A DNA stretch of 64,000 nt from Ulvibacter algarum (GCA_947488905.1 CANLBJ010000005.1:1-64000); one strand, 5' to 3'. Numbered from the stretch's first letter, positions 52,712-61,785 are shown. The notes: generated by a model from the letters alone, not told the origin. Made by a program: numbers and translations.

Positions 52712-54604
52712 TTATTTGTTTAACCAAGCCTTCCTCACTTCCTTTTGCTCTTTTGCAGCATTCTTATCTTCAATTATAGAAACACTTTTACCATAAGCTT
52801 TGGTTAATTTTGTTTTAATCATTACAGGCTTGCCATTGCGTTCAAGTTCTACAGAGATTTCTTGTCCTTCTTTCCATCCATACATGCCGCCAATAACTTG
52901 CTGGGCATTTCCTATGTTTAATTCAGTCTCATTAACTTTCTTAAGTATATCACCAGCTTGCAAGCCTTGTGCTTTCCAAAATGAATTATTCAGTGCCATA
53001 GTAGTGAAAAACATAACGTCTTTTTCTTGGTCTGCGTCAAAGATTATGTTCTGTCCTCCAGCAAAAATGTAGTTAGTAGGAGTTTCTGATTCGGTCATAG
53101 TTAAACCAACCATTGCAAAATATTTATTATAATCAATTGGTACTTCTCCTTCTACATGTGTCTTTAAAAAACCCGCAACACTTGGGTATGTCATTGCTGC
53201 GATTTGTTCAATTAAATTATCATCTATAAATGGTTTGTTTTTTCCATATTTAGCAGATAATTCTTTCATTAATGATAACATGCTCCTATTGCCATCACTT
53301 TCTTTACGCATTAAAATATCCATGCACATACCTATTAATGCTCCTTTTAAATAGACATTATAATATTGTGATGAATACGGTTCTTCTAATACATTCTCAC
53401 TCATCTTAGTGAAACTCAGCGAATCATTTAAGTTTTTAGAGTTGTTAATTTTTGACATTATGGTACTGTAAAAGGTCTTATTATCCATTAGCCCTTCATA
53501 AACCTGAAAGTGTTGCGCAAAATACTCAGTTACACCCTCATACATCCATAGGTGCTTTGAAAATGTTGGCTTATTATAATCAAAATAATGAACATCTTCT
53601 GAATGCACCGATAAGGGAGTAACAATATGAAAAAATTCATGTGCAACAACATCTATTAATGATTCTGCCAATTCCTCTTCAGATGAAGACTCTGGTAATA
53701 CAACTACTGTTGACGTATGGTGTTCTAATGCGCCCATCCCTTTTGGAGAAGTTTCAGTTTCCTCAGATAAATATAAATAGATATCGTATCGATTTGTACT
53801 GTTTACACTTCCCAAATATTTCTTTTGAGCTTGCATCATTTTATACACCGTTTCTTTTTGGCTTGCAGCTGTATGTACTCTATTAGGAGAATATACACTT
53901 AATACAATCTTAATATCCCCAACCATAAATTCTTCAATATCTAATTTCCCATACATCATTGGGTTATCTGTAATATCAAAATAACGTGGCGCAAAGTAAC
54001 TGTCCGTAAAATATTTGCCATCTGCACTAGACTTTGTTCCTTTGTTCGCTAAAGATGAGGTTCTCACAAAAGTTGATGGAGCGGTAACATCTAAAGCATA
54101 TTGGTTATTTTTTAAAGAATCAAAATAGCCTATAAACCCATGGAGATTTAACACAAAGTTATCTGTTTCTATATTTGTGCCCGAAGGAGATACTGGGTGT
54201 CCTCCACCAATTCCTCCATTGGTTTCAATATCGAATGTATCGTTGACGTAATACATTAATTTGTCTAATTTCGAAGCATTCTCAATGGACCAAGTATTCT
54301 CATCTAATTTGGTTACAGATAATTCATTTCCTTCATAATCAAGGGCTTTGAAATCATCAATATATTTACCAAAATCACTAATGGAGTAGGTTCCTTGTAC
54401 CACTCTTGGCAATCTATACGTTGCCGTTTCTGTAGTAAAACGACCTGGATTAATAGTTACAGGCACTTTATCATTTACTACTGCTGTTAGGTCCAATGTT
54501 GTTTCAATAGGATTGTTAACAGCTAAATCATCTTCTCTTGGTTTTGCAGATCCACAGCTAATTAAAATTGCGCTTAAGCCAAATATGGCTATATAGTTTT
54601 TCAT
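52712..54604 (-). CDS. M61 family metallopeptidase with PDZ domain
   Basis: A 630-residue lipoprotein-type aminopeptidase (glycyl aminopeptidase-like): lipobox LSAILISC (Cys17). The zinc motif is VVAHEFFHIVTPLSVHS (HExxH near residue 315) with the downstream Glu in MYEGVTEYFAQHF. A C-terminal PDZ-like domain (SFWKAQGLQAGDILKKVNETELNIG) lies at about 540-600. Extracytoplasmic peptide hydrolysis is expected. The gene lies between an M1 gene fragment and the intact M1 gene, with a degenerate cassette element just upstream. Confidence 0.92.
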   Translation of the reverse strand: MKNYIAIFGLSAILISCGSAKPREDDLAVNNPIETTLDLTAVVNDKVPVTINPGRFTTETATYRLPRVVQGTYSISDFGKYIDDFKALDYEGNELSVTKLDENTWSIENASKLDKLMYYVNDTFDIETNGGIGGGHPVSPSGTNIETDNFVLNLHGFIGYFDSLKNNQYALDVTAPSTFVRTSSLANKGTKSSADGKYFTDSYFAPRYFDITDNPMMYGKLDIEEFMVGDIKIVLSVYSPNRVHTAASQKETVYKMMQAQKKYLGSVNSTNRYDIYLYLSEETETSPKGMGALEHHTSTVVVLPESSSEEELAESLIDVVAHEFFHIVTPLSVHSEDVHYFDYNKPTFSKHLWMYEGVTEYFAQHFQVYEGLMDNKTFYSTIMSKINNSKNLNDSLSFTKMSENVLEEPYSSQYYNVYLKGALIGMCMDILMRKESDGNRSMLSLMKELSAKYGKNKPFIDDNLIEQIAAMTYPSVAGFLKTHVEGEVPIDYNKYFAMVGLTMTESETPTNYIFAGGQNIIFDADQEKDVMFFTTMALNNSFWKAQGLQAGDILKKVNETELNIGNAQQVIGGMYGWKEGQEISVELERNGKPVMIKTKLTKAYGKSVSIIEDKNAAKEQKEVRKAWLNK

Positions 54605-54677
54605 ATTTAAGGTTGTTTAGTTTCTTAAATAGACGCTACTTTTTTTAAAATGGTTGCCTGAGACGTTTTTTTTTATT

Positions 54678-54760
54678 GTTAGCCAGCGTGTTTAGTCACT
54701 AAAATCAGCAAGTAAAAACCGAATCTAAAATCAAAGTAGATTTTTGCAAATAGGGAAGGA
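54678..54760 (-). repeat. Degenerate cassette-boundary element
   Basis: GCGTGTTTAGTCACTAAAAT, then CAGCAAGTAAAAACCGAAT and GATTTTTGCAAATAGGG, parallel element E8 (GCGTGTTTAAGCACCTAATT, AGCAAATAAAAACCGAAT, GATTTTCGTAAGTAGG). Tags and outer arms are not recognisable. It lies in the 191-bp spacer between the M1 and M61 genes. Confidence 0.6.
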
Positions 54761-54795
54761 CCAAACAATAGATTAAACACAGTGGTGTACTTTCA

Positions 54796-56649
54796 TTACT
54801 CCTTATAATCCAAAAGCACATCAATAGTATTAGCCGTTACAGAATGATAATTAGGTCGTGCTGTTTTATAAATAGCTGCGGCTTCATCAAGACGATCTGC
54901 TTTTTTAAATGCGGTAAATAATGTGGTAACATACCAACGTCTCCCAACCGTATTTAAGAATTCTGAAATTTTATGATCTACATTATTACCGTGATAGTTG
55001 TTTAAAATAGACTGCTCAAACCAAACCATACTAATATAAGAGTTAGTAGATCCAGTAAAATTAAAGGTGTCGTCTAGTTTTTGTAATTGAGCTACTGTAA
55101 TGTCTTCGGAAATGTTACGGATAAAATGAACCCACTGCAATGTTGTCCAATCTGTAGTTACTGACGCATCAATATTATTGGTTTTCATAAAAGTGTCCAA
55201 AACCCCCTCTGCATTAGAAAAAGCATCAGACTTTATAATTGCTGCATTCTCTGGAACACCTGGCTCATAAATCCACTCTTTTGTGTTAAATGAGATATTG
55301 TTGTTCTCAAGCAAATTTGTGTTGAGATAAATGATAAAATCTTCTGTGTTTGTTGTAGAAAAGGCATTTTTCTTAAAATAGGATTTTAAAAAGGCGTCCA
55401 TCTTCTCACGGCCTACTTTTTCTTCTAGCGTTCTTAAAAACAAATAACCTTTATCATACGCAATACTGTTCATCCCATCATCTGGGTTTCTGCCTTTTAA
55501 ATCTAGTTTTAATTTGGTGTCATTAGGGCTGTCGCTTAAGGCTTCTAATTCTTCTTCAAGATCTTGACGACCTATAAGCGCAAGCATGTTTGCACGCTCT
55601 TTACCATAAAGGGCTTCCATAATTCTCATTTCAAAATAAACGGTAAAACCTTCATTGAGCCAGAAGTCGTTCCAGGTAGCGTTAGTGACTAAATTACCTG
55701 ACCAAGAATGTGCTAACTCGTGTGCTACAAGAGACGTTAAACTTTTATCGCCTGCAATTACTGTAGGTGTTGCAAAAGTCAGTCTTGGGTTTTCCATACC
55801 ACCAAAAGGAAAACTAGGTGGTAATACAATTACATCAAATTGTTCCCAATCATAATCACCATATAAATTCTCTGCGGCAAGTACCATTTTTTCCATATCT
55901 GAAAATTCTGTGTGTACTTTTTCTATCATTGACTTTTCTGCATAGACACCTGTTCTATTGCTGATGGCTTTATATTCAATATCACCTATGGCTAGTGCGA
56001 TGAGGTAAGCGGGGATAGGTTGTACCATTTTAAAGTGGTAGACGCCATCTTTGGTTTTTACTTTTGGGTTCTCTGCACTCATCACCGCCATTAGGTTTGA
56101 AGGTACTTTTACCGTAGCATCATAGGTAATACGTATTTGCGGACTGTCTTGAATAGGGATCCATGTACGTGTTAAAATCGCCTGCCCTTGTGTAAACAAA
56201 AAAGGATTTGTTTTATCTGCCGTTTGCTGGGCGTTTAACCATTGTAATGCTTCGGTTTTTGAAGTTGTCTCATAAGTGATGGCAATCTTTTTTGTGCTCT
56301 CTTTTATGGCGATAGTTAACGGTTGCCCTAGAGATTTATCCATATCACCTAAAGAGAATGTTGTTTTTTCTCCATCTGCTGTAGCTTCTTTAATAGTTAA
56401 GAATTTTGAATCCAAGATGATTTCCGAAGCACCATTATTAATAATGTCATAGGTAGCCGTCCCGCTTATTATTTGTGTCTCAAAGTTGACATCTATATTT
56501 AAATCTAGATGTGTAATAACAGCATCATTGGGCTGCGCGTAAGAATGTGACTCTTCTGTGTATGTTTTTGCGATTTCTTTATCTTTAGGTTGCTCGCAGT
56601 TTGTGAAGATTGCTAGGCAGCTTATGGCTAAAATTAGTGCGTTTTTCAT
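54796..56649 (-). CDS. M1 family aminopeptidase
   Basis: A 617-residue zinc aminopeptidase with a lipoprotein-type signal (AIFTNCEQPK, Cys18). GGMENP (283-288) is the exopeptidase motif; H310-E311 and H314 (VAHELAHSWSGN) with E333 (NEGFTV) bind zinc. A leukotriene-A4-hydrolase-like C-terminal helical domain follows (WIYEPGVPENAAIIKSDAF). It is likely periplasmic and degrades peptides. Its 3' end is duplicated at 52167-52662. Confidence 0.94.
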   Translation of the reverse strand: MKNALILAISCLAIFTNCEQPKDKEIAKTYTEESHSYAQPNDAVITHLDLNIDVNFETQIISGTATYDIINNGASEIILDSKFLTIKEATADGEKTTFSLGDMDKSLGQPLTIAIKESTKKIAITYETTSKTEALQWLNAQQTADKTNPFLFTQGQAILTRTWIPIQDSPQIRITYDATVKVPSNLMAVMSAENPKVKTKDGVYHFKMVQPIPAYLIALAIGDIEYKAISNRTGVYAEKSMIEKVHTEFSDMEKMVLAAENLYGDYDWEQFDVIVLPPSFPFGGMENPRLTFATPTVIAGDKSLTSLVAHELAHSWSGNLVTNATWNDFWLNEGFTVYFEMRIMEALYGKERANMLALIGRQDLEEELEALSDSPNDTKLKLDLKGRNPDDGMNSIAYDKGYLFLRTLEEKVGREKMDAFLKSYFKKNAFSTTNTEDFIIYLNTNLLENNNISFNTKEWIYEPGVPENAAIIKSDAFSNAEGVLDTFMKTNNIDASVTTDWTTLQWVHFIRNISEDITVAQLQKLDDTFNFTGSTNSYISMVWFEQSILNNYHGNNVDHKISEFLNTVGRRWYVTTLFTAFKKADRLDEAAAIYKTARPNYHSVTANTIDVLLDYKE

Positions 56650-56739
56650 TGAGTGTGTTTAGGGGTGCTAAAGTAATGAAAAAGGGGCTAGGGTAGAAGA
56701 CAATGTTTTGCTATCGCAAAATCTGGCAGACCTTACGAC

Positions 56740-56753
56740 GAAACGTACGTTTC
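56740..56753. promoter_or_regulatory. Perfect 14-bp palindrome GAAACGTACGTTTC
   Basis: It lies about 90 bp upstream of the M1 start codon, in the 248-bp spacer (56650-56897) that precedes array B. The shape suits a dimeric regulator. A second small stem, TTTTGC-tatc-GCAAAA, lies at 56706-56721. Confidence 0.4.
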
Positions 56754-56897
56754 TGTATTGCCTAGATAATTAGAAAAATTACAATAAAAAAACTCAAAGA
56801 ATCACAAATGTGAATCTCTGAGCCTAGGATAATAATGTCTCAAAATTAATGAAGAAAAGAGTTGTTTTTTACCTCAGTTCTTTGTTGTAAGTAGTTT

Positions 56898-57893
56898 TTA
56901 TTCAGATTCTTTTTTATAAATCAAAACGTAATCTTTTTCATATTCAATTTTCATTATTGTTTCTGTTAAAGAAATTATTTTATCGGTTGAAGAATCAAGA
57001 TAATTTCCTTTTTCATCTTCTTTCCATTTTTTACCCATAGCTTTTTGTGCTATAGCAATAAATTTTGCTTGTTCAGAATTTTTAGGAATAACCATTTCAA
57101 ATTTAATTTCGTCTTCTGTTAACATTTCCCAATTTCCGTAATCTGTATTTTCTTTCGTAAATTTTTTCTCGTAAGTACCATCTTTATTAATAATAATATT
57201 TGGCCCACTTGCAACAATTTTCATTTCTTTTCCATTTGGGTATTTACGAATAATGTGTTCAATTGGTTTATTTTCTTTGTCGGTAGATTTTATATAATTC
57301 CATTTCCCAATTATTAATTGATTAAAAGCTCTGTTTTTTAATTTTTCAGAAAAATCCTTTTCGTGAATTAATTCTCCTTTTTCATTCCACCAAAACCATT
57401 TTCCAATATTTATCTCGCTTAATAATTTTCCTTCTGATTCTTTTTGTCCATTATTAAAGTACCAAGTCCATTTACCATTTGAACTCCCGTTTTTATAATT
57501 CCCTCTCTTTTTTAATTTTCCATTTTCATACCACCAAGTAAATATTCCTTCTTCTTTATTGTCTTTGTATTTTCCTTCTCTAAGTTTATTTCCATTAGAA
57601 AACCAAGCTATCCAATTACCATTTTTTTTCCCTTTAACCATTTTTCCGGAAACTTCAATTTTTCCGTTAAGAAACCATTTTTTCATCACACCGTTTAATT
57701 CTCCATCAATGAACTCTGTATATGTTTCTTTTTTGTTCTCAGAATAGAATGTATAAGATTCTCCCGTAAAAGGAATTTCTTCTCCTATTTTATAATAAGT
57801 GCCATTACGATTTTCTAGTTCAATCTTTTTAATTTGTGATTGAACCGTTAATGTTATAAAAACTAAAATAACGTTTATCAATATTTTCTTCAT
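56898..57893 (-). CDS. MORN-repeat exported protein, cassette gene
   Basis: A 331-residue protein with a signal peptide (LINVILVFITLTVQSQ). Residues about 30-185 hold seven MORN-type repeats of the form GKKNGNWIAWFSNGNKLREGKYK, found in toxin-antitoxin or surface proteins of Bacteroidetes. Residues 195-331 form a separate domain (IGKWNYIKSTDKENKPIEHI ... TYEKKFTKENTDYGNWEMLTEDEIKFEM) resembling lipocalin-like 'cost of function' domains. Role unknown. Its stop lies 4 nt from the tag. Confidence 0.75.
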   Translation of the reverse strand: MKKILINVILVFITLTVQSQIKKIELENRNGTYYKIGEEIPFTGESYTFYSENKKETYTEFIDGELNGVMKKWFLNGKIEVSGKMVKGKKNGNWIAWFSNGNKLREGKYKDNKEEGIFTWWYENGKLKKRGNYKNGSSNGKWTWYFNNGQKESEGKLLSEINIGKWFWWNEKGELIHEKDFSEKLKNRAFNQLIIGKWNYIKSTDKENKPIEHIIRKYPNGKEMKIVASGPNIIINKDGTYEKKFTKENTDYGNWEMLTEDEIKFEMVIPKNSEQAKFIAIAQKAMGKKWKEDEKGNYLDSSTDKIISLTETIMKIEYEKDYVLIYKKESE

Positions 57894-57913
57894 TCTCTAT
57901 CGTTCTGGTAAAT

Positions 57914-58051
57914 TACTTACAACGGTTACGTATAAGAATAGTGCGGTTTTGTGTGCGAGGATTTTCCGCAGGAAAATCAGAAGTAACAAAAAAGCACTAG
58001 ACTTTGATTAAGCACTAATCTACGCATTATTTTTATGCGATGTTACCCAAC
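57914..58051 (-). repeat. attC-like cassette-boundary element E6
   Basis: 138 bp. Left tag TACTTACAAC, right tag GTTACCCAAC. Perfect hairpin GATTTTCC-GCA-GGAAAATC (57960-57978), then GATTAAGCACTAATCTACGC and ATTTTTATGCGAT. In layout and hairpin sequence nearly the same as E2, 30 kb away. Confidence 0.78.
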
Positions 58052-58055
58052 GTTT

Positions 58056-58718
58056 TTATTTTTCAGTTTCAAATTCCCAATCCATATTTAAAAACTCATA
58101 AATAAGTCTCGAAGAATATTCAAAAGAGGTTTTACTCTCAACTTTGGTTCCTTTTTTGATTGATTTCCCATAACTATTAATCAACTTTTCGTTTATGGAA
58201 TTCCGCTGTTTTAAAGTCAATTCAGAATACTGTACATCTTTCTTATTATTCGGTTTGTCTTTGACTAAAGTTGCAACTATTCCTAAAGAAATTTCTCTGA
58301 AAAATCCAGAAGCAAACTTATTTTCCATAATTAGGGATTCAGATTTTTTCTTTAATTCCGTTTTTGTATATTTTGAATTAGTTACAAAATTCAGATAACC
58401 ATAATTCATTTTAACCAAATCAGTAATTAGGCTTCTTAAATCGGTTGTAACTTCTTGAATATTTTTATTTTCACTTTTTGAGTGTTTTAATAATTTATTC
58501 ATTGAAAACATAACTAATTCATTGTTATATTCTGTAATTGCTTTTTTTAATACTTCAGAATCAGTGTTGTTTTCAAGAGTTGAACGAAATTCAGTTGTTG
58601 CAGTATTCAATTTTTCATAAACATCTAAACAGTCACTAACAAAATCAAATTGGTCATTTGCTAAAGTTGTATTCCCAATCAATAATCCGATTATCAATAT
58701 TATGTAATTTATTCTCAT
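58056..58718 (-). CDS. Unknown exported cassette protein
   Basis: A 220-residue protein with a signal peptide (YIILIIGLLIGNTTLA). The mature part is helical and rich in charged residues (LDVYEKLNTATTEFRSTLEN), no family recognised. It is the first gene of array B. The ATG is 17 nt from the tag and the stop 4 nt from the other tag. Confidence 0.7.
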   Translation of the reverse strand: MRINYIILIIGLLIGNTTLANDQFDFVSDCLDVYEKLNTATTEFRSTLENNTDSEVLKKAITEYNNELVMFSMNKLLKHSKSENKNIQEVTTDLRSLITDLVKMNYGYLNFVTNSKYTKTELKKKSESLIMENKFASGFFREISLGIVATLVKDKPNNKKDVQYSELTLKQRNSINEKLINSYGKSIKKGTKVESKTSFEYSSRLIYEFLNMDWEFETEK

Positions 58719-58735
58719 TTTTTTGTTTTCGTAAT

Positions 58736-58835
58736 GTTGGGTAACATGAGTATAATAACATATTGCATTTGTAATTATTTGTAAATGCTTGTTATTATTT
58801 GTTGTCGTTTATAAAACTAGACATTAATATTTTAA
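58736..58835 (-). repeat. Leader repeat of array B (E7), shared with array C
   Basis: After the cassette tag (58736-58745), positions 58744-58835 match 62701-62792 at 88 of 92 bases. The block folds: ATAATAACA (58752-58760) pairs with TGTTATTAT, and GCATTT with AAATGC. It ends in a GTTGTCGTTT tag-like sequence and 26 further shared bases. The rest of 58719-59023 is AT-rich with nothing recognised. Confidence 0.75.
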
Positions 58836-59023
58836 AACTCATATAATAAAGTCTTTAATAAGTAGTGTTATATACAGATGTAATACTGGTGTGCTACTGT
58901 AGCTCGATCTTGATACTCAGAAGTATTTTTAATGGGGCGACTATTTCCGTAGTAATCTAAAATTAAAAATCTTCAAACCAACAGAAAATAACCGTTGATT
59001 TGAAGATAGTATGGGTTTTGTGA

Positions 59024-60634
59024 TTAACCTAAAATTGCTTTTGCATTTTTTAAATTATCCCATAAATGGTGTTGACCAAAATACATTTTAGGAGGCTCTA
59101 TTGATGAGTCTACTAATTTGTTAATGGCTAATATAGCCCCACGAACGCTATACTCAGTCGTGAAAACGATCCCATCTGGTATTTCAACAAATTGACCTAA
59201 TAGCGCAAAATTTTGCGATCCTTTAGGCACAACAGGAGGTCTGTCACCTTCTGTTCTGGGTAGAAACTGAGAGATTCCGTAAGGTAATCTACAAGGCACA
59301 CAGTAAGATGTTTCAAGAAGTTCTGTTTTTTCATCTTCGTCTAGATCTCCCCATAAATGTCCTAAAAGCTCTTCTAAAATTTCTTTTCCAGTACAGTCAT
59401 ACATTGGTTTTTTTACAAATTTACCAAGATTATCTTCACCTAATCCAGAAACCCAAATGACACAAGTATCTGCAGCTTGACCAGGGAAAAATGGTTGACG
59501 ATAGGTGTGTACGTGCATTATCCAAGGTGATTGTGTTAAAGGTAAGGGGCTTTGTCTTCCCATTTGTCGCTCAACTAACCATTGAAATTTTCTTTCAAAA
59601 AGGTTTCCTCTAAAAGTTACTGTAAAGTGCATCATTCTAGAAAGTGAAACGTCACGTAAATAGCGGTCTGGTCTACCTAGATCTGCTTGTTTTGAGACAA
59701 TGTTTTGCCATAACTCATAAGCTTCTCCTGGTTTTTCTACTGGTGTTGTAGATACAGGCTCATCATGAGAACCATAAGAGTGATTTGAAACTATTGAACC
59801 TATTGTTAAGAACGCTTTGTCTTGTGGTCTAACCTCTATTGAGTCCAGTATCTTGCCTTCTGCATTTTTTAAATGTAAGCGTTCTACCCATCGTTTATCA
59901 TCACTTTCATTAAAGTCTACATCTGTAATACAAGTATTATAATGTATTTGAACTCCTTTTTTTGTTATGAGTTTAATAGCAGGAAGGATGAACGAGTGGT
60001 AATTTGTGTAACGTGTACGCTCTAAAGAGGTCATTTTCTCCATATCAGACATACGGTGGTAGAATAGTTTCATGTAACGCTTCATCTCTACCGCAGAGTG
60101 CCATGGCTGAAAAGCAAAAAGAGCACGCCACATGTACCAGTAATTACTCTTGAAAAAACCTTCACTAAAATAATCTGTGATTTTGGCATCTGCTGGTATC
60201 TTAGATTCTGGTATTTCTATTAGTCGAGCCATTTCTAGGGCTTCAGTAGTGCCTAATCCAAGGTCGTGTCCTGTGTCTTTCTCACCATTTGCGTGTAATA
60301 GTCTAACCACGGTATCTATATTACATTCTTCGCGGTTAAGCTCAAAATCATCTAAGCAAGTACCAAGTTCGTCATAAGGAATCAATGACCAAAACTCTTT
60401 TGTGCAGCAATATACTTTATCTTCATACATACGACTACCTCGCATTATGTAGACCGGTTTGCCGTCAATCATTTTAAAAGACGCATCCATTGAACCACCT
60501 ACTAAATCTGTTTCAGAATTTTTTTCGAAAATGTGAATGTTTTTTGGGTTGAAGCCTGCTTTCTGCACTAAGTAAACAGCCGCAGATAGAGAGCCTAAAC
60601 CTAATCCGTTTAAATAAATTTTTGAATTATCCAT
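59024..60634 (-). CDS. ohyA: Oleate hydratase
   Basis: A 536-residue FAD-dependent fatty-acid hydratase of the MCRA family that adds water to unsaturated fatty acids. The N-terminal FAD site is LGLGSLSAAVYLVQ (10-23) and IHIFEKNSETDLVGGSMDAS. KPVYIMRGSRMYEDKVYC and the C-terminal SVRGAILAINKLV are typical. It acts in the cytoplasm or at the membrane on free fatty acids. It is transcribed alone, with a 538-bp non-coding region upstream. Confidence 0.95.
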   Translation of the reverse strand: MDNSKIYLNGLGLGSLSAAVYLVQKAGFNPKNIHIFEKNSETDLVGGSMDASFKMIDGKPVYIMRGSRMYEDKVYCCTKEFWSLIPYDELGTCLDDFELNREECNIDTVVRLLHANGEKDTGHDLGLGTTEALEMARLIEIPESKIPADAKITDYFSEGFFKSNYWYMWRALFAFQPWHSAVEMKRYMKLFYHRMSDMEKMTSLERTRYTNYHSFILPAIKLITKKGVQIHYNTCITDVDFNESDDKRWVERLHLKNAEGKILDSIEVRPQDKAFLTIGSIVSNHSYGSHDEPVSTTPVEKPGEAYELWQNIVSKQADLGRPDRYLRDVSLSRMMHFTVTFRGNLFERKFQWLVERQMGRQSPLPLTQSPWIMHVHTYRQPFFPGQAADTCVIWVSGLGEDNLGKFVKKPMYDCTGKEILEELLGHLWGDLDEDEKTELLETSYCVPCRLPYGISQFLPRTEGDRPPVVPKGSQNFALLGQFVEIPDGIVFTTEYSVRGAILAINKLVDSSIEPPKMYFGQHHLWDNLKNAKAILG

Positions 60635-61172
60635 GGTTTAAAATTTTGTTATTAAATGATTTAATATTTAGTTGAAGTATAAACTTCTATTGTTACACTA
60701 TTAATCTTGTAAGAACAAACCGAACGTTAGGGGAATTCGTGGGGTTTTACGATCAAAACAGAACCAAGCAACTACTTAGGTGCCTTGTTGTGTTTACGTA
60801 CTTTATTTAAGCCATTAATAACTAGCTTAAATAAGAGTCCAGTATCAATAAAGTTTTTTTGTTTAATAAATGTAGCCACATATTAAGCTCACCAATCTTT
60901 TAAGGTCTGCATTAGAAGCGAGAGATTGAATAATTGATAATTGGCTTTTAAATCATTTGATTTAAGAGCTAATATGTTGACCATTAAAAAGTCAAATATC
61001 TTTATCTGTAAACAAAATTAGTTTTAGTTTAAGAGATAAAGAATGACTTTAATCAGTTTTGTATGAATGGTGTTTGAAAGATTTTCAGAATTAATTAAAT
61101 GTGCTAAATTTCAAACTTGTTGCACAACATTTAAAATAAGAAATGTAGAGTATTTGATATTGTTTTATTAGT
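60635..61172. other. Non-coding AT-rich region upstream of oleate hydratase
   Basis: No gene is convincing. Present are a palindrome TTAAATCA-TT-TGATTTAA (60948-60965), GTTGCACAAC at 61115-61124, and GTTGTGTTTA at 60787-60796, which differs at one position from the GTTGTGTGTA expected as the missing far tag of the GtrA cassette. If that match is real, most of this region belongs to the cassette. Confidence 0.4.
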
Positions 61173-61646
61173 TTATGCTTCAACTTTAAAGCTAAACTTG
61201 TTTTGCATTATGTAACTAAATAAAACAGTTATGATAATTGTCAAAAGCCGAGAAGGTGTTGGATAAAAAAGGAATACATCGACAAGTAATTTCATTGAAA
61301 GGTAACTAATCAACAATGCTATTATTCCAACAGTTAAATATCTTAAAAACTGCGTTTTCATTGATAATTTTGATTCAGGAAATACTATAAATCTGTTTAA
61401 TAAGAATCCAATAAAAAAAGTTATTGGAAATACTAAAAATAAAGAAGCAATGTGTGGACTCAAAATGAGAATAAATAAATCTAAATTTTCTTTATTGAAA
61501 ATGAAATGAAAACAGATAAAATATAAAGTAGTGTCTAAAACTAAATTACTTCCTCCACAAACTGCATATCTATATGTTTTGAGAGGAATTATTTTTTTGA
61601 AAATGAAATAGCCAGAATCTATTATTTTAAGGAGCTTTTTTTTCAT
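61173..61646 (-). CDS. GtrA family membrane protein, probable cassette gene
   Basis: A 157-residue inner-membrane protein with four helices; the start ATG at 61646 (MKKKLLKIIDSG) is preferred to the upstream GTG at 61655 that lies within the tag. RYAVCGGSNLVLDTTLYFICFH, PITFFIGFLLNRFIVFPE and YIMQNKFSFK are GtrA motifs. GtrA proteins act in cell-surface polysaccharide synthesis as flippase-like partners. Only its upstream side shows an intact element (E8). Confidence 0.85.
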   Translation of the reverse strand: MKKKLLKIIDSGYFIFKKIIPLKTYRYAVCGGSNLVLDTTLYFICFHFIFNKENLDLFILILSPHIASLFLVFPITFFIGFLLNRFIVFPESKLSMKTQFLRYLTVGIIALLISYLSMKLLVDVFLFYPTPSRLLTIIITVLFSYIMQNKFSFKVEA

Positions 61647-61648
61647 AA

Positions 61649-61785
61649 TACACACAACGGTTTTGTGTATGATTAGTGGCGTGTTTAAGCACCTAATTTA
61701 GCAAATAAAAACCGAATAGAAAATCCGCGAGGATTTTCGTAAGTAGGCGGGAACTAGCCATTAATTATACACGTTGTTGTGGTGT
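61649..61785 (-). repeat. attC-like cassette-boundary element E8
   Basis: 137 bp. Left tag TACACACAAC, right tag GTTGTGGTGT. Layout as E3: TTTAAGCACCTAATTTAGC first, then hairpin AAAATCC-GCGA-GGATTTT (61720-61737), then TAATTATACACG. Stem bases covary with E3 (G-C in E3, A-T here). Confidence 0.78.

Larger units (their letters stand above)
56884..58745 (-). mobile_element. Array B: two-gene integron-like cassette array
   Basis: The MORN-repeat gene and the 220-residue gene are bracketed by tag pairs GTTGTAAGTA (56884-56893) / TACTTACAAC (57914-57923) and GTTACCCAAC (58042-58051) / GTTGGGTAAC (58736-58745). One complete element (E6) separates them, and the 92-bp leader repeat precedes the array in the transcription direction. 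Confidence 0.7.
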
